Below, piece after piece: positions 26,401-35,202 of a stretch of DNA of 64,000 nt (position 1 is its first letter; the number at the start of each line of letters is the position of its first letter). Where the stretch lies: NCBI GenBank assembly GCA_035933635.1, contig DASYYY010000021.1, positions 310,001-374,000 of the forward strand. Direction: 5' to 3'. This DNA is from JAKIVR01 sp035933635. GTDB taxonomy: Archaea > Thermoplasmatota > Thermoplasmata > Lutacidiplasmatales > UBA184. Position numbers and translations under genes: made by a program. A model generated the notes under the pieces. That model did no database searches. It was not told the DNA's origin and saw only the letters and a list, made by a program, of their open reading frames with translations.

Positions 26401-27066
26401 TTCGGCCCGGTCAACCTCCGCGCCCTGGAGGAGTACGATGCGGAGAAGGCGCGCCTCGACCAGTTCGAGTCCGAGGTCAACCGGCTCACGACCGAGAAAT
26501 CCGAGCTCGTCGGTCTGGTCGGCGAGATCGAGAAGAAGAAACGGACCAAGCTCGTCGAGGTGGTCACGGCGGTCAACGTTGCCTACACCGCGATCTACTC
26601 GGACCTATCGAGCGGCGGCGAGGGCGAGATCGCCCTCGAGAACCCCGATGACCCGCTCGCCGGGGGGCTCCTGATCCGCGCCCGACCGGTGGGCAAGGTC
26701 ATCCAGCGGCTCGAGCAGCTCTCCGGCGGCGAGAAGTCGCTCGCGAGCCTCGCGTTCGTCTTCGCCCTGCAGCGGTACGACCCGAGCCCGCTCTACGTCT
26801 TCGACGAGGTGGACATGTCGCTCGACGGCGTCAACGCCGAGAACGTCGGCCGGATGCTCCGGCGCAACGCCGAGCGCGCCCAGTTCATCGTGATCTCGCT
26901 GCGCAAGGTGACGCTCAAGTTCGCTCACCGGCTCTTCGGGGTGACGATGCACGGCGACGGCTGCTCGCGCGTCGTCGGCCTCGGGCTCGACGAGATCGTC
27001 GACGTCGATGAACGCGAGCGGCCCGAACCGCACCGCGAGCCACGCGCCCCCGAGGTCGCGGCATGA
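23437..27066 (+). CDS. smc: Chromosome segregation/condensin ATPase SMC
   Basis: This 1209-residue protein has full SMC architecture. The N-terminal ATPase half has Walker A GPNGMGKS (31-38), followed by a long coiled coil. The hinge covers about residues 510-670 and includes GKISGIRGTVEEL, GRATFLPLNKM and a GG-rich turn. A second coiled coil and the C-terminal half follow, with signature LSGGEKS (about 1095) and Walker B YVFDEVDMSLD (about 1122). It dimerises at the hinge and with ScpA and ScpB extrudes DNA loops. The last 25 residues are charged and variable. Its stop overlaps the scpA start in ATGA. Confidence 0.97.
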   Translation: MHLKRLKVRNFKSFAGATEIPFQPGFTGVAGPNGMGKSNISDAILFVLGPTSSKALRADRLTHLFFNGGSSKKPATECEVSLVFDNSDRLLPSDNDEVEITRYVKLAPSDPDGYYSYFYINGRRSTQGEIDSVLSHARLSGDGYNLVQQGDVNRIVSMGPIPRRGLVERLAGISQYDDDLARAQSKRTDLEGNLAQIQTLLGEIRSHLQSLESQRTQAIQYKQLQDEKRRNEARLARADLLLARHEVESGQALLAKVTAEIGELQKEATRLEAERDRLDGEIQAAEKEIAARAGPAGQKFSADLNEKRVAFGRLDQNYSNVKDDLEQVVEKLTALAADLKSSRSTVSGLERQEKELAARLKEIEQAVRKSGESVKEAASGAEKSQGKLSDLRQKVLVQERVVEKRTGEWKDASQALEGARATLSASEHTTAVAEEDERTRELELRDLELRVRESRPTTPKGGRASSDLQQELFQLKAREKNLHERTSALSGEVLELNRRYMALDARLKARADSNPRAGSAAAVDYLLSLRNLGKISGIRGTVEELARFDAEHHTAITVAAGNRFQSLVVETDQVAEECIQLLRQEKRGRATFLPLNKMLAGRPRGKSLIVAQSSGAVGFAVDLVKFDEALRPAFWYVLGETVVMKDLARAREQMGGVRLVTLGGELIEATGAITGGFLETGEKARGGDNALELRRVGEELRRKSEEESAARTELDTLQNQLRELAEELAKRSGQAQAQGSAVKLLEVELAAAKDRLKEARDRVGAAHKAVDAATQALEAAQKKVTALETSLTEAKAALSGLNEEYFQQLPGSISSKFRSLQEASEKAAREQLEAASQLESIRAQLTAARAQLAERESSLRALEADRAAADKQLATLDKQRAAAQEELEKLKGLEAEQLKAVQGQTEAKRRLETQRIQLIEGLARTSETLRTRRAMEQTEEVHLATAQRKVAEMEEAVKAFPEEAAEEPTVPLDELRRSIQTLTAQLEAFGPVNLRALEEYDAEKARLDQFESEVNRLTTEKSELVGLVGEIEKKKRTKLVEVVTAVNVAYTAIYSDLSSGGEGEIALENPDDPLAGGLLIRARPVGKVIQRLEQLSGGEKSLASLAFVFALQRYDPSPLYVFDEVDMSLDGVNAENVGRMLRRNAERAQFIVISLRKVTLKFAHRLFGVTMHGDGCSRVVGLGLDEIVDVDERERPEPHREPRAPEVAA

Positions 27067-28052
27067 GCGCGCGGCTCGAGTCCACGGCGTCGGCCGCGCT
27101 CCGGCCGGACGGGCCGGTTCCGGTGGAGGCCGCCGAGCGGGTGCTCGGCTACCTCATCTTCCACAAGTCGCTGATCGACGACGGGGCGGGAGCCGACTCC
27201 AAGCGCGCCCTGCTCGAGCGGTACCTGACGCTGGTGCAGGACCTCAAGGAAGGGGTCCACATCGTCATCGACGACCCGCTCCAGAAGGCGACGGCGCTCC
27301 TGTTCGAGCTCGTCCTCGACGCCGAGTTCGACCCCTGGGAGATCGACCTCACCCGGTTCACCCATGCCTATCTCGAGCGCCTCCACGGCGAGCGCGAGGT
27401 GGACTTCCCGGTCTCCGGGCGGCTGCTCTACATGGCCTGGAGCATCCTCTACCTGCAGTCGCGCGACCTGCTCGCCCAGCGGGACAACCTGCTGCCGGCC
27501 CCGCCCACCGATCCCGGCGCGCCGGAGGCGATCGACATGGGCGCCCCGCTCGACGACGGTTACCTGGGCGAGTTGACCACGCCCGAATCCGTCGCCGTCA
27601 CCTCCGCGATCCTCGAGGGACCCGGCCCGCTCCCGCTCGAGGAGATGATCCGCCACTCCGAGACACGGCCCGTCACCCTGCTCGAGCTCGTCCGCGCCTT
27701 CGGCGAGGCCGAGGCGGATGCCCGGAGGGCGCTGCGGGTCGAGGAGCTCCGCGACCGGCTGCGCGAGCAGCAGCGCGCGCCGCCCGAGGTGCTCGTCCAC
27801 GGCGACGTACCCGAGCGCGATCTGGCCGACGCGTGGGAGGTCTGCCGCCGCCGTGCGGTGGGCGCCGAGTTCCCCTTCCTCGAGCTATGGCGCCGTACCG
27901 AGGGGCGCGATCGTCTCGTAGCGCTCTTCCTCGCGACGCTCTTCCTGGCCCGCGAGAACGTCATCGACCTCCGACAGGCCTCGGTCGGCGAAGGTCCGAT
28001 CGCCATCGCCCGCACCGCCGAGGCCCGTCCGGCCGCTCCTTCGGAGGCCTGA
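27063..28052 (+). CDS. scpA: Segregation and condensation protein A (kleisin)
   Basis: This 329-residue protein is the kleisin that bridges the SMC heads. The N-terminal domain holds DPLQKATALLFELVLDAEFDPWEIDLTRF, the ScpA hallmark for binding the SMC neck. The middle is acidic and flexible, with the ScpB-binding part. The C-terminal winged helix holds FLATLFLARENVIDLRQ, which binds the other SMC head. It is longer than bacterial ScpA (about 250), mainly because of an N-terminal 50-residue extension and a long linker. The start overlaps smc by ATGA, and scpB begins 4 bp after its stop. Confidence 0.92.
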   Translation: MSARLESTASAALRPDGPVPVEAAERVLGYLIFHKSLIDDGAGADSKRALLERYLTLVQDLKEGVHIVIDDPLQKATALLFELVLDAEFDPWEIDLTRFTHAYLERLHGEREVDFPVSGRLLYMAWSILYLQSRDLLAQRDNLLPAPPTDPGAPEAIDMGAPLDDGYLGELTTPESVAVTSAILEGPGPLPLEEMIRHSETRPVTLLELVRAFGEAEADARRALRVEELRDRLREQQRAPPEVLVHGDVPERDLADAWEVCRRRAVGAEFPFLELWRRTEGRDRLVALFLATLFLARENVIDLRQASVGEGPIAIARTAEARPAAPSEA

Positions 28053-28056
28053 GCCG

Positions 28057-28719
28057 ATGTCCGAGGTCACCGACGATCTCCTGCCGCAGGTGGAGGCGAT
28101 CCTGTTCGCGGCGGGCAAGCCGCTGTCGGCCAAGGAGGTCGCTGAGGCGCTCCGCCACGGCGACCCGCGCGCCGTGGCGTCCGCGCTCAAATCACTCGCC
28201 GCCAGCTACGAGCGTCGGGAGTGCGCGCTCGAGGTCCGCCGCGTTTCGGACCGGTACGCCCTCCAGCTCCGCGAGCGCTTCGTCGCGGTGGCCCGCGTCG
28301 TCACGCCGATGGAGATGTCGCCGCGGACGGTCAAGGCGCTCACGCTCATCGCCTACCACCAGCCGATGCTCCAGAGCTTCCTCGTGCGGATGTTCGGAGA
28401 GGGCGCCTACGGCGAGGTCCAACGGCTGCGCGGGATGGGTCTGGTCCGCGCGGAGCCCAAGGGCGCCACGCTCGAGCTGTCCACCACGAAGGTCTTCGCG
28501 GAGTACTTCGGGATGGGTTCCACCCGCCCGGAGGAGATCCGGCAGTACCTCGAGAACAAGGTCGGTGTCGTTCCCGCCTCCGCCGAAACCCCGACCCCGA
28601 CCGCCGGCACCGAGCCGACGTCGGCTCCGGACGAGCCCACCGCGGGCCCGGACGCCACACCCTCGGGGGACGCTCCCGAGGTCGACTCCGAGCCGCTTTT
28701 TGTCAGTCCCACCGAGTGA
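28057..28719 (+). CDS. scpB: Segregation and condensation protein B
   Basis: A 220-residue protein with two winged-helix domains (about residues 8-85 and 90-165). QVEAILFAAGKPLSAKEVAEAL is the N-terminal ScpB signature, and SPRTVKALTLIAYHQPM, followed by RGMGLVRAEPKG, marks the second domain. ScpB dimers bind the ScpA linker. The last 55 residues are a Pro/Thr/Asp-rich, probably disordered, acidic tail not seen in standard ScpB. It closes the smc-scpA-scpB operon. Confidence 0.92.
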   Translation: MSEVTDDLLPQVEAILFAAGKPLSAKEVAEALRHGDPRAVASALKSLAASYERRECALEVRRVSDRYALQLRERFVAVARVVTPMEMSPRTVKALTLIAYHQPMLQSFLVRMFGEGAYGEVQRLRGMGLVRAEPKGATLELSTTKVFAEYFGMGSTRPEEIRQYLENKVGVVPASAETPTPTAGTEPTSAPDEPTAGPDATPSGDAPEVDSEPLFVSPTE

Positions 28720-28749
28720 ACCTCGAGCCGCGGGCCAACGGGGGGCCCG

Positions 28750-31014
28750 TCACCGTGGCTTCCCGCACCACGGGCAGGTCGCGTACCACGGCGCGAGGGA
28801 TCGTCTGCATCGCACACAGGCGGATCGTTCGGGGGGCGGTGGAGGGACCTGCGCGCTTTTGCTACCCGCCGGCGCCGCCGACACCATCGACCGTTCGGCG
28901 CGGAGCGTGGCGTAGAGGGCCACTCCGATCGCCACCGCGAGAGCTCCACCGACAATGGCGACGGCCTCCGGGTCCTTGTCCCCCACGGAGTACAACGGGA
29001 TGCCGAACAGCGAGGGGGGCGGAAGGCCGGGCGTCGGGCCGCGGTAGATGAAACCGATCAGCGTCGTATTCGCCTCGGCCGACGGCCAGAGATCGGCCGC
29101 GAGGGAGCCCCACCCCGTGACCGCGTCCCACCCCGCCGCGGCACGGTAGAGGTAGTTCGAGCCGTTGACGACGTCGCGGATCGGGTTGCCGCGGGCAGCC
29201 CCCGTGATCGCGTAGTAGCTCTCGAGGCGATAGAGCGTCGGGTCGACGAACCCGAACGGGTGGCCGGCGACCGCGGCGCACTCGGCGAGCGCCCCGGCGA
29301 CGAGCGGCGCCGAGATGCTCGTACCGTCGACGATCTCCGACTGCAGCTCGCCGCCCTGGACGCCGGAGGCGATCACCATTGCCTGACCGATCAGCGACAG
29401 GTCCGGGACCGCACGGCCGAGGCTCCAGTCTCCGGCGGCCAGGGTCGCGTTGACGATGGCCGGCTGGGCTGCGGAGTGGTACTGCCAATCGGGCTCGCCG
29501 TAGGTGCCCGAGATCCCGCCTTCCGATCCCACGTAGCTGCCCGCCCCGCCGGCCGTGTCGTACCAAGCCGACTCGCTCAGGATCCGCCCGTCGGAGGCGT
29601 CGTACCCGAGCGGGACGGGGGCGCCGGCGGCGACGGAGGCGGTCGCATTCCCGGTCAGCGTCAGATCGGTACCGCCGACCGAGAGGACGCCGGAGCTGTC
29701 GAACGCGGCGGTGGACGGCCACAGGGGCGCGGGGCTCGAGGCCTGACCGTTCAGGGAGGCCGGCGCGTCTCCCTGGTCGCCGCTGGAGGCGATGACGGTC
29801 ACGCCGATCGCCGCCGCGTGTCCGAGCTCGGAATCCCACAGATCGTCGGTCAGGTCGGGGAGGCCGAACGAGTTCGAGACGGTCGCCAAGCGAGCCGGGG
29901 AGTAATTGTAGGAGAGGGCTGCGGCGAGCGCCCGAGCGAGGTCATCGGCCAATCCGGAGTCCGACAGGAAGCTGTTGCCGAGATAGGCGCTGGCCGGGAT
30001 GTAGAAATTGTAGAGCGACGCGCCGGGGGCCATCGAACCGGCCATCTCGAGATCGAGGGAGTTTTCGGCCTGCGCAAGGCTATCGTCGCTCCAGCTCCCG
30101 TTCGGCCCGGGGAGGGGCGGCGTCGTGCCGGCGATCGTGACGGGTATCCCGTGAACCAACGGCCGGGGCCACGAGACAGGGAAGGTCTCGTTGTAGTACT
30201 CGGTCAGGGCAGTCGGATCGAACGGTGGGAGGTCGACCGAGCCGGTCAGGTTGTAGCCCGAGGTCAGTATCGTGGCGACGGCGGTCCCGTTCCCGAACGT
30301 CCCGGTCGATCCCGGCCCACCCGGGAACAGGCGGCTGGCCCCGTAGGCCTGGGCCGCATCGGAGCCGAACAGGACCTGGGACCCCGAGCTGGCGAGGGTC
30401 ACGAACTGGGACGGCAGCGCCGCCCGACGCGCGAGGACGGTCCCGGGGAACTCGAGGCCGGAACGCGGCCCGTGCGCGGGAGTCCTGTTGAGCTCCTCGA
30501 CCGATTCCACCCAAGGTGCGATGGCCGTGCTCGGGACCATCGGGCTGCCGCAGCCCTCCGTCCGGCCCGCACCGAACTGGTTCAACGAACCGGCGGGAAG
30601 GTCGGCGGCGATACCGAGCCGATCCGGAGTGACGCTGACATTGCGGGCTCCCGCGCGAGCCAATGCGACCAAGGTCCCGCTCAGGTTCGCGCTCGAAGGA
30701 GCGAATCGCCGCTCAAACCCCGACTCGGTCAAGAACTGGCGATAGCCGTTCGACGTCGGATCGGCCAGTTGCGCGAGCAGACGCTCAAGGGCGCTGTGGT
30801 TGGCGGGACGCATCTCCAACTCGATCGCAACGTCAGGGGACATCGGGGCGACGGCGGGCTCCGCGCCGGCAGTTCGGTTCGGGACGTCGCAGGGCAGGGG
30901 AGATCGCTCGCCGGCCGGCCCGCGCTCGGCGCTCGCGCCCGGGAGAAGGGTAAGGCACAGCAGCCCGACCGCCCACACGGTCGTCCGGTCCCACCACGCC
31001 ATCCGCCTTCTCAC
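28750..31014 (-). CDS. S53 (sedolisin-type) peptidase with C-terminal membrane anchor and zinc ribbon
   Basis: This 754-residue protein begins with a signal peptide (about 1-30), then a pro-domain (to about 200) with the LLAQLADPTSNGYRQFLT element of S53 propeptides. In the catalytic domain, the Glu and Asp of AENSLDLE fit the ExxxD pair, SSGDQGD holds the oxyanion Asp, and DGTSISAP holds the nucleophile Ser. S53 enzymes are acid endopeptidases. After it come a membrane helix (about 685-706), a Pro-rich linker and a CxxC-x10-CxxC zinc ribbon (Cys733, 736, 747, 750), which would lie in the cytosol. GAGATTATC about 25-33 bp upstream is a promoter candidate. Confidence 0.88.
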   Translation of the reverse strand: MRRRMAWWDRTTVWAVGLLCLTLLPGASAERGPAGERSPLPCDVPNRTAGAEPAVAPMSPDVAIELEMRPANHSALERLLAQLADPTSNGYRQFLTESGFERRFAPSSANLSGTLVALARAGARNVSVTPDRLGIAADLPAGSLNQFGAGRTEGCGSPMVPSTAIAPWVESVEELNRTPAHGPRSGLEFPGTVLARRAALPSQFVTLASSGSQVLFGSDAAQAYGASRLFPGGPGSTGTFGNGTAVATILTSGYNLTGSVDLPPFDPTALTEYYNETFPVSWPRPLVHGIPVTIAGTTPPLPGPNGSWSDDSLAQAENSLDLEMAGSMAPGASLYNFYIPASAYLGNSFLSDSGLADDLARALAAALSYNYSPARLATVSNSFGLPDLTDDLWDSELGHAAAIGVTVIASSGDQGDAPASLNGQASSPAPLWPSTAAFDSSGVLSVGGTDLTLTGNATASVAAGAPVPLGYDASDGRILSESAWYDTAGGAGSYVGSEGGISGTYGEPDWQYHSAAQPAIVNATLAAGDWSLGRAVPDLSLIGQAMVIASGVQGGELQSEIVDGTSISAPLVAGALAECAAVAGHPFGFVDPTLYRLESYYAITGAARGNPIRDVVNGSNYLYRAAAGWDAVTGWGSLAADLWPSAEANTTLIGFIYRGPTPGLPPPSLFGIPLYSVGDKDPEAVAIVGGALAVAIGVALYATLRAERSMVSAAPAGSKSAQVPPPPPERSACVRCRRSLAPWYATCPWCGKPR

Positions 31015-31073
31015 GATGCGGCGGAACGCCTGGCCCGCGATAATCTCAGGGATCGTCCGACCGGGGCGCAGGG

Positions 31074-31080
31074 ATTATGG
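31074..31080 (+). promoter_or_regulatory. TATA-like box for the HIT-MEMO operon
   Basis: ATTATGG lies 26 bp before the ATG at 31106, a spacing that suits leaderless transcription. It is the only AT-rich element in the gap between the divergent S53 and HIT genes. Confidence 0.45.
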
Positions 31081-31105
31081 AACGTTCGGGATTCCTCGCG
31101 CAAGC

Positions 31106-31534
31106 ATGCCGGAAGCGCGGTCGGAAGCGGCCTCTGAACCGTGCGTGTTCTGCGCGATCGTCCGTCGAGAGTCTCCGGCGTGGATCGTCTTCGAGGACAC
31201 CGCCAGCGTCGCGTTCCTCGACCTGTTCCCCTACACGCGTGGCCACCTGCTGGTCGTCCCCAAGCGCCACGTCGATCGCCTGGTCGAACTCCGTTCCGGC
31301 GAGCACGGCGAGTACCTGCGCTCGGTCGCCGAGGCGTGCCGGCGGGTCGAGCGGCTGGCCCACGACTACAACGTGGCGATGAACCAGGGACGGCTCGCCG
31401 GCCAGATCATCTTCCATCTCCACTTCCACATCATCCCGCGCTACAACGAGGGCAACCCGTTCCAGGTCCACGGGCGCGAACGGATCGCCGAGCCGGACGC
31501 CCGCGAACTGCTCACCGTACTCGGACCGTCGTGA
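31106..31534 (+). CDS. HIT-family nucleotide hydrolase
   Basis: A 142-residue histidine-triad protein. CVFCAIVRRESPAWIVFED at the N-terminus contains the CxxC that often binds zinc in this group; PYTRGHLLVVPKRHVDRL follows; and HLHFHIIPR is the catalytic triad, with the middle His as nucleophile. Family members hydrolyse nucleoside phosphoramidates or AMP-linked compounds, or act as diadenosine polyphosphate hydrolases. The ATG at 31106 is supported by the promoter spacing. Its stop overlaps the MEMO start by GTGA. Confidence 0.92.
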   Translation: MPEARSEAASEPCVFCAIVRRESPAWIVFEDTASVAFLDLFPYTRGHLLVVPKRHVDRLVELRSGEHGEYLRSVAEACRRVERLAHDYNVAMNQGRLAGQIIFHLHFHIIPRYNEGNPFQVHGRERIAEPDARELLTVLGPS

Positions 31535-32391
31535 CCGCGGCCCCAGCGAGCCCGAGGCCGCCGGCCGTCGCCGGCGCGTTCTATCCCGCGGATCCGAACG
31601 AGCTCACCCAGGTCCTCGAGAACTGCTTTCGAGACCCGCGGGGACCCGGTGGGCTCCCGACCCGGCGTCGGGAAGCGGTCCGCACCATCCAGGCCGTCGT
31701 GGTGCCCCACGCGGGGTATGTCTACTCGGGTCCGATCGCGGCGCGGGCGTTCGAGCAGGTCGCCACGGAGCGGCCGCCCGATTCGGTCCTCCTGCTCGGG
31801 GTGAACCATCGGGGACGAGGCGCTCCGGCCGCCCTCTCGGACCGTGACTGGATCACCCCGATCGGGACGGTACCGGTCGACCACGGGCTCGTCCGTGCCC
31901 TGGCCCGAGGCCCCATCGAGGTGGACGAGGCCGCCCATGCCCCCGAGCACTCGCTCGAGGTCGAGCTCCCCTTCCTCCAGTACGTGCTCCCCCACCCCCG
32001 CATCGCCGCCCTCTCCGTCACCTTCGGCCCCTTGAGCTTCCTTGAGGAGGTGGCCGACGTCGTCCGACGAGCCCTGAAGGGTCGCTCGGTCCTGCTCGTC
32101 GCATCCACGGACTTTTCGCATTACGTCCCCGCCGCGGTCGCCGAGCGGGAGGATCGCTTCGCGATCGACCAGATCCTGCTCCGCGACGCGACCGGGCTCT
32201 ACGAGGTCGTGGCCACCCGAGCGATCTCGATGTGCGGGATCGCCCCCACGACCGTCCTGCTCTCGGCACTCACGGGCGGATCGCTGACCGCGCGGCTGCT
32301 TGCGTGGGGCCATTCGGGAGAGGCCGAGCCGATGCGCGAGGTCGTCGGGTACGCCTCGTTCGTGCTCGAGAGCGATACCGCGCTCGAGTGA
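31531..32391 (+). CDS. MEMO1-family protein
   Basis: A 286-residue member of the MEMO/DODA-like fold. Conserved features are AVAGAFYPADPNEL at the N-terminus, VVPHAGYVYSGPIAARAF, LLLGVNHRG, EHSLEVELPFLQ, VASTDFSHY and SMCGIAPTTVLL. The His and Cys residues in these motifs line the metal pocket. The family is often paired with AMMECR1 and radical SAM proteins, none of which is next to it here; human MEMO1 binds metal. The biochemical role in archaea is not settled. GTG 31531 is coupled to the HIT gene by a 4-nt overlap. Confidence 0.92.
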   Translation: MTAAPASPRPPAVAGAFYPADPNELTQVLENCFRDPRGPGGLPTRRREAVRTIQAVVVPHAGYVYSGPIAARAFEQVATERPPDSVLLLGVNHRGRGAPAALSDRDWITPIGTVPVDHGLVRALARGPIEVDEAAHAPEHSLEVELPFLQYVLPHPRIAALSVTFGPLSFLEEVADVVRRALKGRSVLLVASTDFSHYVPAAVAEREDRFAIDQILLRDATGLYEVVATRAISMCGIAPTTVLLSALTGGSLTARLLAWGHSGEAEPMREVVGYASFVLESDTALE

Positions 32392-32417
32392 GGACGGTGC
32401 CGGGACCGGCCGGCCCG

Positions 32418-35099
32418 TCAGCCGGCGCGAACCATCTTGCCGAAGACGTACGGCAGGATGCCCCCGGCATGGAGGTACTCGACCTCGACCGGAGAGTAGA
32501 CCCGCAGCTCGGTCCGGAACGTCGTGGGTCCCACGCCGTCCTCGCGGTGTGCGGTGACCTCCACGGGGGCGCGCGGCCGCAGCGTGTTCCCGGCGGGAAG
32601 GCGGAGAGAGTAGCGCTCCCGCCCCGAAAGACCCAGGCTCCCCAAGCTTTGGCCCTGCACGAATTGGAGGGGCAGGATGCCCATGTCCACGAGATTGCTG
32701 CGGTGGATGCGCTCGTAGGACTCGGCGATGACCGCACGCACCCCCAAGAGCAGTGGTCCCTTCGCGGCCCAATCCCTCGAGGAACCCTGCCCGTAGCTCT
32801 TCCCGGCGAAGACGATCAGCGGTGTCCCTTCCGCGCGGTAACGCTCGGCGATCTCGAACACGGTCCCCACCACGCCGTCGGGCAGGTGCTGGGTGTAGCC
32901 CCCCTCCTTGGGCTGCACCAGCAGGTTCTTGAGGCGCACGTTCGCGAAGGTGCCGCGCACCATCACCTCGTGGTTGCCCCTGCGGGAACCGTAGGTGTTG
33001 AACTCCCGTTCGGGCACGCCATGCTCGGTCAGGTAGGCGGCCGCGGCTCCGTCGGGGGCGATCTCACCGGCGGGGGAGATGTGGTCGGTCGATACCCGGT
33101 CGCCCAGGACGAGCAGCGCTCGGGCGTCGTCGACGAGCGCGGGCCCATCGAGATTCGGCGGTGGGGGCAGTTCGAGGTAGGGGGCATGTCGCAGGTAGGT
33201 CGAGCTCTCGGCCCATGGGTAGGTCGTCCCCGAGGGGACGGCGAGTCCCTCCCAGTGCGCGTCGCCGACGAAGATGGACTTGTACTTCTCCCGGTACATC
33301 CCCGGATCGAGATTCGCTTCGACGAGGCGACGGATCTCCGCGGCGGTGGGCCAGAGATCCTTCAGCCGGACCGGCGCCCCATGGGCGTCGTGCCCGATCG
33401 GCTCGGTCGCGAGATTGATGTCCATCCGGCCGGCCAGCGCGTGGGCGACGACGAGCATCGGTGACATCAGGTAGTTCGCCCGAACGAGATTGTGGATCCG
33501 AGCCTCGAAGTTTCGGTTCCCGCTCAGCACGGCCGCCACGTAGGCGTCGCGGGCCCGGACCGCCTTCTCGACCTCGGGCGGAAGCGGACCGCTGTTGCCG
33601 ATGCAGGTCGTGCAGCCGTACCCGACCACGGAGAATCCGAGCTTCTCCAAGGGCTCGAGCAGCCCCGACCTCTGGAGGTAGGCGGTGACGACCTTCGAGC
33701 CCGGGGCCATCGAGGTCTTGACATACGGAGGGACCCGGAGGCCGAGCTCCACGGCGCGCCGGGCGACCAGCCCAGCGCCGATCATCACGGCCGGGTTGGA
33801 GGTGTTCGTGCAACTCGTGATCGCGGCGATGACGATGGAACCGTCGGAGACCCCGTTGGGCGGGGGAGCCGCGGTGGGGACCGGATGCGCGGTCCGGAAC
33901 GCCTGCAGGCCCTTGAGAAACTCCTCGGGCGCCCGGACGAGCGCCACGCTCTCCTCGGGATTCCGGGGCCCGGCGATCGTCGGGACGATGGCCGCCAGGT
34001 CGATCTCGAGGTGCTCGTCGTAGGCGATGTTGGAGGCGCTGGCGAACCCCCAGAATCCCTGCCGCTTGGCATAGGCTTCGACGCGGGCGATCTCTGGCTC
34101 GGGACGTCCCGTGCCCCGCAAGTAGGACAGGGTGGCGTCGTCCACCGGAAAGAGCGCTGCGGTAGCCCCATACTCCGGGCACATGTTCGAGATCGTCGCC
34201 CGGTCCGCCACCGAGAGGTTCAGCACTCCCGGCCCGTAGAACTCGACAAATCGGTCGACGACGCCCTTGGCCCGGAGCGCGCGCGTGACCGTCAGTACGA
34301 GGTCGGTGGCGGTGGCGCCCTCGGGGAGGCTCCCCGTCAGATGCACGCCGACGACCTCGGGCAGGGACAGGAAGTACGGCTCGCCGAGCATGACCGCCTC
34401 GGCCTCGATGCCGCCCACGCCCCAACCGAGCACGCTCAGGCCGTTGACCATCGTGGTGTGGGAATCGGTCCCGATCAGGGTGTCCGGGAACGCCTCCACG
34501 ACGCCGTCGACCGGTCGCCGTGTGACCACGCTCGCGAGGTACTCGAGATTGACCTGGTGGACAATGCCGTTGCCGGGCGGGACGACCCGGAACCGCTCGA
34601 GGCCGGTCGTGGCCCAGCGCAGGAGGGCATACCGCTCGGAATTCCGTTCGTACTCCCGGTCGAGGTTGACGAGGATCGAACGGGGGCTCCCGTAACTGTC
34701 GACCTGCACCGAGTGGTCGACGACGAGGTCGACGGGAACCTGCGGATTGATCCGCGCACTGGGCAACCCGCGCCGCTCGGCCTCGTCCCGCAGGGAGGCC
34801 AGGTCCACGACGACGGGGACGCCGGTGAAATCCTGAAGGAGTACGCGCCCGGGGTAGAACGGGAGTTCTACGTCGCCGGCGGCGAGCTTGCCATTGGCGA
34901 ACGCCCGGACCTGGGCGGCGTCAAGCTGCTTGGGGTCGAACCGTCGCAACAGGTTCTCGAGCAGGATCCGCTCGGTCAGCGGGCGCCGCGCCAGCTCGCT
35001 CGGATCGACCCCGTCGAGTCGGTCGACGCAGTAGATCTGCAGTTGGTCCGTGCCGACGCTCAAGGTGTCGGCCACGCCGAGGGGGTCGCGCGCGGTCAT
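32418..35099 (-). CDS. acnA: Aconitate hydratase A
   Basis: This 893-residue enzyme interconverts citrate and isocitrate in the TCA cycle. The 4Fe-4S ligands are the Cys of AITSCTNTSNP and the two Cys of GYGCTTCIGNSGP. VVPPGNGIVHQVNLEYL, GTDSHTTMVNGL and the C-terminal swivelling-domain AGKSYGQGSSRDWAAKGP are diagnostic. It is the monomeric AcnA/IRP type. The ATG at 35099 gives MTARDPLGVADTL, the usual N-terminus; the ATG upstream at 35219 is ahead of it only as a frame extension. It is divergent from the dCTP deaminase gene. Confidence 0.96.
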   Translation of the reverse strand: MTARDPLGVADTLSVGTDQLQIYCVDRLDGVDPSELARRPLTERILLENLLRRFDPKQLDAAQVRAFANGKLAAGDVELPFYPGRVLLQDFTGVPVVVDLASLRDEAERRGLPSARINPQVPVDLVVDHSVQVDSYGSPRSILVNLDREYERNSERYALLRWATTGLERFRVVPPGNGIVHQVNLEYLASVVTRRPVDGVVEAFPDTLIGTDSHTTMVNGLSVLGWGVGGIEAEAVMLGEPYFLSLPEVVGVHLTGSLPEGATATDLVLTVTRALRAKGVVDRFVEFYGPGVLNLSVADRATISNMCPEYGATAALFPVDDATLSYLRGTGRPEPEIARVEAYAKRQGFWGFASASNIAYDEHLEIDLAAIVPTIAGPRNPEESVALVRAPEEFLKGLQAFRTAHPVPTAAPPPNGVSDGSIVIAAITSCTNTSNPAVMIGAGLVARRAVELGLRVPPYVKTSMAPGSKVVTAYLQRSGLLEPLEKLGFSVVGYGCTTCIGNSGPLPPEVEKAVRARDAYVAAVLSGNRNFEARIHNLVRANYLMSPMLVVAHALAGRMDINLATEPIGHDAHGAPVRLKDLWPTAAEIRRLVEANLDPGMYREKYKSIFVGDAHWEGLAVPSGTTYPWAESSTYLRHAPYLELPPPPNLDGPALVDDARALLVLGDRVSTDHISPAGEIAPDGAAAAYLTEHGVPEREFNTYGSRRGNHEVMVRGTFANVRLKNLLVQPKEGGYTQHLPDGVVGTVFEIAERYRAEGTPLIVFAGKSYGQGSSRDWAAKGPLLLGVRAVIAESYERIHRSNLVDMGILPLQFVQGQSLGSLGLSGRERYSLRLPAGNTLRPRAPVEVTAHREDGVGPTTFRTELRVYSPVEVEYLHAGGILPYVFGKMVRAG

Positions 35100-35202
35100 C
35101 GACCTGCTACCGGGGCCGAGCATTTGGGCTCTCCGCGGGCCGTGCGACCGCCGCGGGGCGCGCCGTAATGAGGAGGGAACACTCCCCCCGCGGGGCCTTC
35201 CG

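Noticed and set aside
29260..31105. Rightward open frame antisense to the S53 peptidase
   Set aside because: It is Gly/Arg-rich with no motif; the opposite strand carries the full S53 catalytic set.
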